Shown piece after piece: positions 49,539-60,663 of a stretch of 64,000 nt of DNA. The notes beneath the pieces were generated by a model, which was not told the DNA's origin, ran no database searches, and worked only from the letters and a program-made list of their open reading frames with translations. The translations under genes were made by a program, and so were the position numbers. How positions within the stretch are numbered: the first letter of the stretch is position 1; the number at the start of each line of letters is the position of its first letter. The DNA is from Uloborus plumipes (taxonomy: Eukaryota > Arthropoda > Arachnida > Araneae > Uloboridae), in assembly GCA_038373865.1 (NCBI GenBank), contig JAXGGA010005883.1, forward strand, positions 1-64,000, read 5' to 3'.

Positions 49539-50008
49539 GGGAGGGGGGCTTTTTTATAATTGTATTAAGCACTTAATTGTTGATTAACATTGAAGAAATC
49601 TTGTGAAAAACAGCTAAGATATCGATGCGCAAGTTACCAAAGTATAAGAAAACGCGTAATGAAAACACGCATTTTCCATAATTAAATCGGCTCTAATTTT
49701 GCCCATTTCAAAATGAGAACTTCCTGAAACTATGCTGTAACTATTTTTCGCATTGGTTGAAAGATTAGATGAAATCCGAATAAAATATAGGCGCCGAAAG
49801 TTTTCGAAATTCTCGTAGAAAAGCATTGAGCACACGGTTTTCTAGTGCCGACCAGAAAGAGCGATGCATGGCAGGAAAATGCAACCCTGATTCCTCTGAT
49901 CTTCGCCGCCATGCCATCTCCCCTCGATACTAGCTCCATGGGGGGAGGCACAGCCGACGGTTATTAGTCTCGGATCGTAACATCGGAACCGACGCGCTTA
50001 TACACCAC

Positions 50009-52213
50009 CAGGGACTGATTTACGGCGGGGCATTCGGGGCCCGAACCCGGGGCCCACGACGAAAGGGGGGGGGGCACCAAAATTCTGTAATATATATATA
50101 TATTTTTTTTAATAGTGATTTGTGTCCAGCCTCCAACTGAAGGGAACAATTTTTTAAATTTTTTATTTGACAATTTATTTTATGACATAAAAACACAGGC
50201 ATCATCGCACTAAAAATCATTGATGCACAGAAAGCACACTATGAATTAATTACCTTTATCATTTGTATCATAGTACTTTTATCATTTGTATCATTTGCAA
50301 CTAAAAAATTTTCTAACATGAAAACCATACATTTATTTAAAATTTATATTAAATGATTTCTGAACAAAATATCTTACTTTAGTGAGAATAGTAATTGATT
50401 TGATAAATGTTTACAGAAAAAATTAATTTTCATTTATATTGCAATAGTTATTATCGTTAAATGAAAATATAGGCAAGTTAGAAGAAAAATGATATAATTA
50501 AAAGTTTATTAATCTCTTCCATTAATAGTAGCTCAATTTGATACAACCGATGAAGGAAAAGTGTTGATTTTGAAATATGTTTTTGCTTTTTTAATTTTTA
50601 TGGTTTTTTGATAAAACATTGTAATTGTTTTTCAGTTATAAAAACTTTTGGCAGGGTCAATCCATTTCAAATCACCAAATATGAATAAAATTTGTTGCTC
50701 AACATTTTTAATTTTCTTGATTCTTTTACCATGGATTACCTATGAGCAGACATTAACAAAACTGCAATTGAAAAAAATTTACATGCTATATTTCTTATTT
50801 GGTAGCCATTTCAAAATGGTGAAAGGGTACAAGAGGTTATCACAGATATGTTCCCTTAAATAATAATCAAATCAGGTGCTTTGTTACTCCCACAGGTTTG
50901 AGCTTTGATGATCATCTGACTTCAATACTATTTAAAAATGCGTCGTCATTTACAAATAATGACTTTGTTGCCTGTATATACGATGAGAAATGGTGGATGG
51001 GAGACGTTGAAGACAAAAGTGAAGCTTACAATGATATTTAGGTGCATTTCTTTTATCCTTCTAGACCAAAAACTGTCTTTCAACTGCCAAAAAATGATAC
51101 TGCGTGGGTACTCGCAAAGAAAATAGTACTAAAACTTCATTGGAACTCACAACTTTTTCTGGAAGAACACACAACATAACTGATAAACTGTGCAATGAAA
51201 TATCATGTTTGTTCAACTCTTTAACCAAAATTACAGCTGGCAAGTAGTTAAGAGTTCGCACAAAAGTATGTTTAAAAAACATTAAGGTGTGCAATAGTTT
51301 ACAATGATTTCAGCATTATTTAACTTTGTCACTTGAGATAATTTTAAGCCTTAATTGCTAATTTAGCATTGCACGAGTGTATTAAAAAGGTAGCGTTTTT
51401 TTTTTGAAATTCGCAGCTCTATAACTCAAAACGTAGTTGAGTCTCAGTCACAATTTTTTTGTGAAATATTCTTATTAGTATTATGAACATTTCGCACACA
51501 ATTTTCTTTTTTTTTAAATTCAGTCTCTTTTCAGATATTGACCTACGAAAATTGGCATTTACGCGTTTTCCGCCACTTTTGAGGACCCGTAGAAAAAAAA
51601 GGAGTTCATTCCAAAGACTAAAACTTATGCTGCTAGTAGTATTATGAGTACTCAAATACAGAAATAAAATAATACTGCTGAGTCTCTCTTCCTTCATAAA
51701 AATTTATGGTCTTAAAAATTACTAATTTCTACTTTTTTTCCTAGTTTTTAGAGAAAGATTTTGACCAACTTTCTTACATGATAAGGAAATTTAACGAAAG
51801 TTTATTTGAAGATCATTTTATGTTGAACACACTGGTCTTTAAATTATTTTGATATAGTTAAAAACGACTTGGCAATAAAATTTTTCGCAAAACCCTGTTT
51901 TTCTATCAAATTTGCCAAATCGCCATTTTGAAATGGCTGCCAAATAAAAAATATAGCATGTAATTTTTTTTTAATTGCAGTTTTGCTAATGTCTACCCAT
52001 AGGTAATCCATGATAAAAGAATCAAGAAAACTAAACATGTTGAGCAACACTGACTGGGTGATTTGAAATGGATTGATCCGGCACTTAATAATTAACTTTT
52101 TCGTATGAAATCGATATATACATTTTCGTTTTTACCATAATATTTTTTGTGCGGATGGGGGGGGGCACCATATTTATCAGTGCCCCGGGGCACCCAAGTG
52201 TGTAAATCGGTAT
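50009..52213. mobile_element. Probable CAGGGACTGATTTAC-ended element
   Basis: The left end CAGGGACTGATTTAC is followed by GGGGC-rich text. The right side has GGGGGCACC and GTGCCCCGGGGCACCC and then GTAAATCGG, an imperfect inverted counterpart. The exact right end and target duplication are unclear. It encloses the long-TIR element at 50654-52079. Confidence 0.45.
50654..52079. mobile_element. Long-TIR element with 4-bp target duplication
   Basis: Ends are GGGTCAATCCATTTCAAATC and (inverted) GGATCAATCCATTTCAAATC. The arms stay alignable for about 170 bp, up to GCCATTTCAAAATGG. GGCA flanks both sides (50650-50653, 52080-52083). The GGGTCAATCC start and 4-bp duplication resemble the elements at 4836, 18135 and 25542. 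No transposase frame is recognised. Confidence 0.8.
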
Positions 52214-52855
52214 ACCAAATACATATATCTAATCTTAATATTCAAATATTTGTTTTCACAGCATAAAAAGTCAGTATTTTCATTAATTTAATCATTAGTA
52301 ATTTTTTAATAGAAGAAAATGCATTCAGGTGTGTTATTTTATTGCTAAAAATATTTGAAAGTAAATAAACATAATTTTTAAGCAAATTATTTATAAAGTA
52401 AATGAATAATAAATGATGCACATATAAAATATTAAGACATGTGTCAAATATTTATTTTATTCTATCACCACCAGCAAGCTAATTGTGTTAAATAACTTGT
52501 ACTAATGACAGGGAACAGTGGCAGATTAATCATGTCGCAATTACGAGGAGAATTACATCAAAGAACTCACTGTCGCGAGTTAACTCGCCGAAATCGAGGG
52601 GCTAGGGTTGGAGCGGAAAAACCTGTTTACAACTCAGTGTTAACCCCAACTCGCGTTAGTTGATAGCGTCAACCCGGCGATCGGTAGGTAACCCTACGCT
52701 GCTCGAGTTACCCGCGTTGGTTAATAAGGGCGTTAATCAATTAAACATGTTAACTAGACTATTGCATTACCTAAATTTCATTACTCTACAGCAATTTTTT
52801 CCTGGTGTTGGGTTTTTTTTCCGCCAGTGTATTTCGGCTACGGGCCGCAACTCAC

Positions 52856-53710
52856 TCATTGATATTTTATCCCTTTCCTTCCATAAGGATTTTTGTAGGA
52901 ACGCCTAAGTTTTATGAGGCTAGTACACACCCTTGCCTCCAAGATAAACCAAACAGAATAATCCATTGGGTTAAAATCTGAGGAATACGGGGGCCATTCT
53001 TGAGCTCCAATAAAGTTCGAGAAAAAATATCCTGCTATAAGGCTCATCTTTGGTTTTCAAAGAACTTTTGCGACCAAGGTGAAACAGCATCTTCCAAAAT
53101 GGGTTTGCGGTATGTTTACTGATTATTTTTTATCCCTTGATGAACAAAAACAAGTGGTGTTTCCCCACTATCACATATCCCATCCAAAACCATGGCAGAT
53201 AGGGGTCGTTGATGCCAAGAAGTTCCAGGTACTTCTGATGACCAAACTCACTATGGCTATTTTGAGCTTGTTCAATTAAGAGTAGTTTTTCATCTGTGAA
53301 GACCAATGTTTTCCATCGATCATCTGCGGCCCGCTTTAACATTTCTTTCCTCTTTTGAACTCTTGTGCGGTTGTTCTTTGGCGCTAGCTTTTGAGCTTCT
53401 TTCATTTTGTAAGGGAGAAGACCAAGCTCAACTATTACCATCAAACGAGTGGTTTCTATATTGATTTTTACCCCTCAAGCAACCTTTTTCATAGAAAACT
53501 AGCTTTTCGTTAAACTCGCTTTTTGATCACTTTCCGTTCTCTAGATGTGTTAACTGTGCGTTTTCTTCTTCTTTCTGACCTTTCATCATCATGTTCGAAA
53601 TTTTTAACCTTTTAATTGTATAAGAAACAGTGTGATTAGCCACTTTCAATCGTTGAACAATTTCACATTTTTTCGTTTCTTGCTTATGTAATTAAGTATG
53701 GCAGATCGTT
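52856..53710 (-). pseudogene. Mariner-type transposase, decayed
   Basis: Minus-strand pieces in order. Near 53600-53700 lies a helix-turn-helix reading EIVQRLKVANHTVSYTIKRL. Next comes QKLAPKNNRTRVQKRKEMLKR and the first catalytic aspartate in VFTDEKL (53130-53444). The C-terminal block (52856-53047) reads AQEWPPYSSDFNPMDYSVW, whose third acidic position is D rather than E. The region that should contain the second catalytic aspartate is missing: a FEN-like segment near 53060 jumps directly to sequence just before AQEWPP. Several stops and frame changes occur. It is not functional. Its C-terminus lies next to the Tc1 insertion point. Confidence 0.8.
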
Positions 53711-53879
53711 TGAGAACCATAATGGTTATCCCAACTATCTTACTTACACCTATTTAGTAGCTTTCTAGGATCGATTCTGTCTGAATTTTTAATGACTGTC
53801 ACAATATCATTAAAAATTCAGAAGTTTTTACATATATTTGGTTTTAAACTTCGTCCAAGTTATTTCTTCTCACCCTGTA

Positions 53880-54109
53880 TAAATATATAAAACATGGGAC
53901 AAACTAAAAAAGTAATGCTCTACAGAAAACTTAAGTCGTTTATACAACTATTTCATTAAAAAATATCAAGAAATATTCATCACAAAAGACTAGCAACAGC
54001 TTACTAGTAAGAAACCACTAGTTTTCTTTTTACTCTACTACAAAACGAGCCAACTTTGATTGTGTCCCTTTTCTTGCAAGGGTGTGATATGGCATCTTCT
54101 TTTTTTATT
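53880..54109. other. Short spacer
   Basis: AT-rich, between the nested stack and the foldback; nothing recognised. Confidence 0.4.
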
Positions 54110-55627
54110 CACTGCGATGCAAAAGTTTAGACAAAATGCAAATATGTGAATAAAAACAAAACTATTCAACGAAATGCTTTCAAATTTCTACTGCAGGTAC
54201 ACAATATGGTCCCAAATACGTGTCTGGAGTTCGTATAACTATAACTGGAATCAAATTTTGGATATTACAAAAGATATTTTTTTACATTGTTGCAAAAGTT
54301 TAGACAATAGTCAGATTTATGCAAATATCCCTTGAAATGTGATTGGTGGAGGAAATGCAGGACTATATTATTCATTTATAAAGTGCAGAGATTGCTGAAT
54401 AAATAATCAAAATCTCAAAAGCTCTTTAGTTCTCGTGTAAAGAAGATGAGAAAGTTTAGAAGCAGAAATTTGAAAATGAACCTACTTTATTAATTTTTTT
54501 GTCTTTTAAATCGGCTCTAGTATGGTAGTACATTGTTTTTTACTTTGTAGAGAGCAAATTCATACATGCGTATCGATCAAAAAGTCCAAGAAAAATTATA
54601 TTTCTTAAGGATGAAGGAATTGAAAAAACGGCTCAGACTGACGATTCGCCCCTTAATCCTACAAAACTTCAACTTGGATCAAAAACAGCACGTGACAGCA
54701 TAAGTAGATGAACAACTGAATCGGAATGCATAAAAAAAAACAAAGAATTGTGCTTGAGCCTTTTCAGACAGATTGTCCCAAATGAGCCAGATTTTATTGG
54801 TATACGCAGCACAGCATATGATCATTGGATATTTCTCAAGTCCCGCGAAAAGAATTATAATCCATCTAGGCCATTCCAATTTTAATAATTTTTGTCAAAG
54901 AAAGTACCATTCATTTTTTAGTCACGATGATACATCTGCTGCTTTTCACATTAAAATCTGGCTTATTTGGGACACTCTGTCCGAAAAGGCTCAGGCACAA
55001 TTTGTTTTTTTTTTTTTATGCATTCCGATTCAGTTGTTCATCTACTTATGCTGTCACGTGCTGTTTTTGACCCAATTGAAGTTTTGTAGGATTAAGGGAC
55101 GAATCGTCAGTCTGAGCCGTTTTTTCAATTCCTTCATCCTTAAGAAATATAATTTTTCTTGGACTTTTTGATCGATACGCATGTCTGAATTTACTTTCCA
55201 CTAAGTAAAAATCAATGTACTACCATACTAGAGCCGATTTAAAAGACAAAAAATTAATAAAGTAGGTTCATTTTCAAATTTCGGCTTCCAAACTTTCTCT
55301 TCTTTACACGAGAACTAAAGAGCTTTTGATTATTTATCCAGCAATCTCTGCACTTTATAAATGAATAATACAGTCCCGCATTTCCTCCACCAATCACATT
55401 TCAAGGGATATTTGCATAAAATCTGACTATTGTATAAACTTTTGCAACAATGTAAAAAAATGTCTTTTGTAATATCCAAAATTTGATTCCAGTTATAGTT
55501 TTAAGAACTCCAGACACGTATTTGGGACCATATAGTGTACCTGTAGTAGAAATTTGAAAGCATTTCGTTGAATAGTTTTCTTTTTATTCACATATTTGCC
55601 ATTTGTCTAAACTTTTGCATCGCAGTG
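54110..55627. mobile_element. Foldback element with ~690-bp arms
   Basis: The ends are CACTGCGATGCAAAAGTTTA and its complement, and almost the whole length is an inverted duplication: 54110-54798 pairs with about 54950-55627 around a ~150-bp centre. The arms look better than 90% alike (for example ACTACCATACTAGAGCCGAT near 55220 with its complement near 54515). The CACTG terminus is Tc1-like, but a TA duplication is not exact on the left. Frames in the arms are shadows with no domain recognised. Confidence 0.85.
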
Positions 55628-57615
55628 TATAGGCTCAGCGGTGCAAAAGACTGCGACAACCAGTGGCAGATTTGTATATCCTACATGGCCTCTATGATCA
55701 AGGGGAGCCCTCGAAATTGCGACGTTTGCGACATGGTAAATACGCTACTGATCACAACTACTACTTTAATCTGGCTCCTGACTTTAAATCCTTGATATTA
55801 TGCCTTTTATGTTTTTGCAACATTTCTATGAAAAATAATAAATTCGTAAAAAAACTGACTTGTAGCGAAACCTTTCTTATCCTTTGGTAGTACCGTGGGG
55901 TTTCGTAGAACACATTTGAACCGCTGCGCTAGAGCGTAAGACACAATACACATACTTACCTATTTTCTTCCAAACTTTATTTATCTTGGATTTTGTTCAT
56001 TTCGTTGCTGATCACGGAATCAGCGCGTGATGCTAAAGAGCTTCTCCTCTTCGATTGGTATTGTATATCATGTGTGTCTGAAGGTATTCATCGGCAGCAA
56101 ACGTGTTAAGTTCTGAACATACTGCTAAAATTATTGGAAAGCGCTTTACAGAAACATCCCTGTTTACATCCAGTCACAAAAGATGCACAGCATATGGAAC
56201 AATGAGTAAAAATTTAAGAATATTTTCTGGAATATTATAAGTATGATCAAAGCCAATTTAATAACAGTGATGCCAAATAAATATGACATTATAACACTTA
56301 ATCTTCAACTAGCATACCTTTCGTATTTAGTACTATATCAATTCTCGTATTTTAGAAAAAATCTTGATTATGTTTGAAACTCATACACATATGCTACATA
56401 CATGTATTTACTTCTGGCACTCATGTTGATTTCTAATTAGTTACTCTGCTTTTGTGTAACTGGATTAGCATACTCGAGAAGTCATAGGTTTGTCAAATTG
56501 GGAAGGTCTCCGGTTCTGAGTTTAATTAAAAAATATTTTTCAAAGAAAAAACTTTCTGAATTTTATTTAAAGATTTCAAACATTGCAGAAAATTTTTAGA
56601 CAAGCTTATATGCAATTTTTTGAGCTTGAACTCTGATACTTGTTACACATTGCGATGAAGTTTAGGCTTTTTATTAGAAATCCTTTTAAAATAATTCTAA
56701 GATTTTCAATGTTCAAATTGCACAAATAGCTTGACCATAGTAAACGGCTGTCCGGTCAAAATAACAGCTTTTGCATAGAATATTTCAGTAATAATGAGCT
56801 TAAAAAATACGCCAGAAATATTTCCTTTGGTAAATATTAATAGACTTGATACAAACTCAACAATATTTCAAAAGTTTGTGCGTATGAACGACTTTAGAAA
56901 GAACTTTGTCCTTATAATATAAGCATATTATTTAGCAGAAACATTCGCAAAAGATGGTCTGATGTAGAGTAAGCATTACTGTCATTACGGTCAATTAATC
57001 TACATTTTAACAGCAACGTGTACCAAACTAGATGGTTCAAAGACCATAAATGTTTTTTTCAGATTTTGAATCACATATATTATGGCGAACTAAGGGTTAA
57101 ATAAGTCGATATGGACTCCTACAAATATAGCGTTGTCTTTAAAACACGTATTTAAAAGAAGTCGCCATAATTTAAATGCAAAAAAAAAAAATCATACATC
57201 AGGTAATTCCCTAAGGAAATATAGTTAAGATAAGCGCTTTCTAAGAAGTTTTACCATCATTATGTGGTCATCGGCTGTCGTAAGTCATCATTTGGTTATC
57301 CGAAATGAAATCTGACCTCAGAAAGATAAAGCCATGTGTTGGTTTGACACCGATTGCGACAGTGACGAAATCTTCAGTCATTGATTACGTGGAAACGAAT
57401 GACTTTCGCAGAAAGTGAATGGTTTCTACTTAATTTTACTCAATACGCATTTGTACTACCAGTCACTAACTGTTTCACTGTCTTTAATTTGATCATAAAA
57501 ATTATTTTGTACTAGAGGGACATGATTTGTATTTTTCGCTATGACGTAAAATAAGAAGTGGCAGTAGATAGTGGTATATAGCCTTATCAAGAACCTACAG
57601 CAACAAAGGTGTTAA
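55628..57615. other. Unassigned AT-rich spacer
   Basis: No gene recognised. A CCAGTGGCAGATTTG word near 55660 could be a hAT end without a partner. A GGTCTCCGGTTCTGAG segment near 56505 resembles a poor B box only. Confidence 0.35.
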
Positions 57616-57894
57616 GAATTGAAGGGGCAAGTGGATAAAGGTGATATGTGACAATTTTTGTTTTATTTACTTTTTAACCATGGATGAGGGTGCCAAGGTA
57701 GTATTTTTTTTTTTTTTTTTTTTTGAAAGCTTTTTCTAGAAATTAAAAAAAAAAGTCACACATCACCTTTATTCACTTGCCCCTTCAATTGTGTTTGTGA
57801 GTTAACATAATTGAACACACACTAATTTGAATTTGTGTAAATCGGCGAAATTCAAATGTCACATATCACCTTTATCCACTTGCCTCTTCAATTC
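57616..57894. repeat. Small element with three copies of a ~38-bp terminal repeat
   Basis: A ~38-bp sequence beginning GAATTGAAGGGGCAAGTGG occurs at the left end (57616-57653). It occurs inverted at the right end (57857-57894), and inverted again inside (about 57753-57791). TGGATAAAGGTGATATG lies within each copy with few changes. There is no coding sequence; a long T run lies near 57704-57724. Confidence 0.75.
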
Positions 57895-58609
57895 ATTTGT
57901 TGGTTGTCGCGAATAGTGCGAAATTAAAGTTATAAGATGGAAAAATATTTGACAAGTACTGATACATTGTGTTAAAAATGCTTTAATTTTTCCATCTAAA
58001 ATTATTCTAAAATGATTTCAACTTGTGCAATTACGCTTTTATTTTTCCTGTGCACTTTTTTCCAATGACCAAGGCGTCATGCTTTTCTGCTGTCTTCTTC
58101 AAATGCCTCCGAGTGAGGAAAAAGCGAAAAGCCGTCAAGAGAAACCCGAATGAGGTCGCCTCTCCAAGGTTAAGAAACGGGAGTGGGAGAAAGTGTTTAC
58201 AAGGAAGAGTTGGGCAATCATTGTGGGGATGAGATTCCGAAATCAGAAATAGGCCACAATTATTTTGCAGTGAAAGTCTTTCAAGAGCAGGGTCAAAAGA
58301 TGACACCGGTTGGGGCCCAAGAGGTAGAGCTAAAAATCTTTCCAGAAGGATGGTTATAAATGGCTCCAGGGTCTGAGACAGAATGAAAAATGACCGAATA
58401 TTTGGTAACAATCACGATCTGCTCAGGTTATTACATTCCTGATAGGAACAGTCATTTTATACCTTGTACAGGATTCTCGCTACTTCCTAAAACAAGACGT
58501 TTTCTTACCAATGTAACATTCCAAACAGGTAAATATCTTAAAGCAGATTTTAGATTCATTTCACCAAATTAAGATTAAATACGTTGCTATAATTTTGAAA
58601 CTACTTTCT
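57895..58609. other. Unassigned spacer with a GC-richer patch
   Basis: About 58030-58380 is less AT-rich and open for 126 codons on the minus strand, but no domain or family was recognised and the plus-strand frame lacks an ATG at its listed start. It might contain an exon; I cannot support a call. Confidence 0.3.
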
Positions 58610-58851
58610 GTTGTTGTTGCTGTCGTGTGCCAGCGAAACTGTCAATTTGGGGTGCGCTGCTTCACTTTTCCAACTGTGAGAAGTCCGACTTCAACAGTAC
58701 ACAAAAGACATAAGGACTCGTTTATAGGTTAGTCAACTATTCACAGCACAACACATTTACACAAAGAAAGGACACGGACAGAAGAAAGCCGGGATGAGAG
58801 CCTGAAGCCTTCCCCTCGGGGTCAGACTTCTTTGACCACTAGACAAGGTGG
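58610..58851 (-). repeat. tRNA-derived SINE, copy 2
   Basis: On the minus strand the head reads CCTTGTCTAGTGGTCAAAG (A-box-like). A degenerate B-box region, a body with CCTATAAACGAGTCC and an ACAACAACAAC-type tail follow. It matches copy 1 at 43571 in order and spacing, with more divergence. Confidence 0.75.
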
Positions 58852-58889
58852 TTCTAACTACTTTCCGTTTTAGAAGTTAACCTTTTAAC

Positions 58890-59686
58890 AAGGGATGCAC
58901 CGATTAATCGGCAGTACCGATTAATCAGCCATAATCGGCCACTTTGCCAATCATTAATAATCGGCAAACTCGGGCCGATTAATCGGCTGAAAAATATTTT
59001 TCAGATATTATTCTTTAAAGTATACTTTCACTAGGAAACTATGATGAATAATTTTATTAACAGTAATAATAATCCTCATAGTTGACATAAAGTTTTTTTT
59101 AAATGAATTCTCCTACTTTGAATAAATATACATAGACAATGATGCAACAATTTTCATGTGGCGATAATTTTCTCCTTAGCACAGTGCTTTCAGATAACCT
59201 CTAATTTTCAAAGAATAAAAGTATTGAATTAAATAGCTACTGAATACTAAAATATATGAATTAAAAGTACTCCTAAATTGGAGTGTTCACATCACCACAC
59301 ACTCCCCCACCCCTCTTTTTTTAATAAATTTTTATTTCCAATTAACATAACTAACAATGGAAGTTAAAAATAAAAGTTAAAGTTTTCTTCTTCTTCTTAC
59401 AAATAACTAACAATGTGTTAATAATATTATTGACACTAATATGAAAATTGGTTCTAAGAAAATTGATAAAATATTGAAATTATTTTGTAAAAACTAGGAA
59501 AATGGAAAAAAAATCTTCTCCCTAATATAAATTACTTACTATTTCTAAACTTGGAATTGTATAAGAGATAAAAAAACAGTGATGTGTAAAATTGGTAGTA
59601 GAAAAACAATTATCCTTATCATTAATCGGCTCAGCCGATTACTCAGTAATCGGTAATCGGCCAATTTGCTTATCGGTGCATCCCTA
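58890..59686. mobile_element. hAT-type element with GATTAATCGGC words
   Basis: The left end AAGGGATGCACCGATTAATC and right end CTTATCGGTGCATCCCTA are inverted repeats of a terminus common in hAT elements. The 8-bp duplication CTTTTAAC is perfect (58882-58889 and 59687-59694). ATTAATCGGC, TAATCGGCC and complements recur in clusters near both ends. The 797 bp contain no transposase. Confidence 0.9.
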
Positions 59687-59699
59687 CTTTTAACTGTCG

Positions 59700-59872
59700 T
59701 GCCCGAGATAATCTCGGGCACAGCACTGGTGTTCGAAAAGGTCACGCCCGAGTATTACTCGGGGTAATTTTTCTTTTTTTTTGAGTGCATCGTATTGTTA
59801 TACCCGAATATATATCGGGAGACGTTTATTTCGGCTTCATCTCTTTGTCAAACCCGACTGTTTCTCGGGTTT
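59700..59872 (+). repeat. Row of four 17-bp CCCGA...TCGGG hairpins
   Basis: Palindromes at 59702-59718, 59747-59763, 59803-59819 and 59853-59869 each span exactly 17 bp with CCCGA/TCGGG arms, loops that differ, and matched extra base pairs (TGC/GCA in the first, AAA/TTT in the fourth). Starts are 45, 56 and 50 bp apart. Read in local frames, the units give VPEIISG, TPEYYSG, IPEYISG and KPDCFSG, so this may be a decayed protein-coding tandem repeat. The frame is broken between units. Confidence 0.75.
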
Positions 59873-60269
59873 GTGCTTGGAAAAGTGTTTCCAGTTATAC
59901 CACACAAGACTGAATTACTGAAAGGTATTCACTTTTATTTATTTTTTTTTTCATTTATTTATTTTTTAGAAAATATTTTTTTTTCATTTTTAGAAACTAA
60001 TGCTCCACTAGAAGCGAACTGCCATGTTGAGTGGCAGCCGCCTCAAGCAAATATGCAGTAGCTACAAAACTTAAAATATTTTACCCATGTGCTTCAAAAT
60101 ATCAATTTTTAACCACTAAGTATATTTTATTTTGTACTAAACATTTGATTTTTTCACTAAAAAAAATTGACAATTTGTGCACCCAAATCATCAAAATAAC
60201 TTGACAGTTAAAGGATTAATGTTCACTTTTGTTTGGAAACGGATTGCGAGTAAACTACCTATTAAATGC
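59873..60269. other. Unassigned AT-rich spacer
   Basis: A short frame ending PLEANCHVEWQPPQANMQ at 60061 follows the hairpin row; its family is unknown. Confidence 0.35.
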
Positions 60270-60440
60270 GTTGACGGTTGAGTGATCTGAGCAACTCACT
60301 TAGATCAGCTAAGTCAGAGGATTCGACTCCCACCCTCACATCGGATGTAATTTCCCTCTCTGTGCTGCATATTCTTTCCTAAATGCTGTCCCTAATTGAA
60401 TCGGTGAGTGCAAAAACAACATCAGTCACAAAAATTGGAA
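60270..60440 (+). repeat. Second type of tRNA-derived SINE, probable
   Basis: TTGAGTGATCTGAG (60278-60291) and GGATTCGACTCC (60319-60330) resemble A and B boxes about 40 bp apart. The body differs from the SINE at 43571. Its end (TCGGTGAGTGCAAAAACAAC near 60400) recurs inverted at about 60620-60650, so a second, inverted partial copy may follow. Confidence 0.5.
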
Positions 60441-60663
60441 AATTCGTATTTTGTGGAAACAAGCTGTGGTAGGCAAGATACATGTTGTGGTCAGCAATCA
60501 CGTCAGTCAGGTTACTAATTCGAAAGATACGGGGCCTGATATTTGAACGTTGACCGTAGAAACAATGCTAGAGTTAAGACGTTTTTTCTCTCTCCTGAAC
60601 AATTTGAAGTTTTTGACTGATGTTGTTTTTGCACTCACCTATTCAATTGTTTTGGGGAAACAA

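Larger units (their letters stand above)
47123..52720. mobile_element. TTAA-flanked (piggyBac-like) element inside the Tc1 copy
   Basis: Termini are CCAACGCGAGTAA and (inverted) CCAACGCGGGTAA, each directly flanked by TTAA (47119-47122, 52721-52724). TTAA duplication and CC...GG ends fit piggyBac-type insertion. Subterminal words such as TAGGGTTA recur on both sides. No transposase is present. The 5.6 kb holds a G-run minisatellite, a hAT MITE and an element with a long-TIR element inside. Confidence 0.7.
45778..52829 (+). mobile_element. Tc1-type transposon inside the mariner, itself split
   Basis: Left end CACTGCCGGAAAAAAATCCC and right end complement of CACTGGCGGAAAAAAAACCC, with TA on both sides (45776-45777 and 52830-52831). 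Removing the TTAA-flanked insertion at 47123-52720 leaves about 1,450 bp, a normal Tc1 length. The transposase is a pseudogene at 46022-47042. Confidence 0.85.
45602..53877 (-). mobile_element. Mariner element, outermost shell of a nested insertion stack
   Basis: Left end CAGGGTGACAAGAAATAACT and right end complement (AGTTATTTCTTCTCACCCTG) match for about 25 bp, with TA on both sides (45600-45601, 53878-53879). The transposase remnant reads on the minus strand from about 53710 to 52856. Subtracting the Tc1 element inserted at TA 45776 leaves about 1.2 kb, the normal length of a mariner. Confidence 0.85.

Noticed and set aside
54679..55171. Frames sharing an IWLIWD..LSEKAQAQ text on opposite strands
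   Set aside because: They mirror each other because the region is an inverted duplication; no transposase motifs are present.
56455..56540. Possible tRNA gene or SINE head near GGTCTCCGGTTCTGAG
   Set aside because: The B-box match is poor, no cloverleaf could be drawn, and no A box at the proper distance is clear.
58031..58411. 126-codon minus-strand frame in a GC-richer patch
   Set aside because: No recognisable family, no splice context examined convincingly, and the opposite strand is also partly open.
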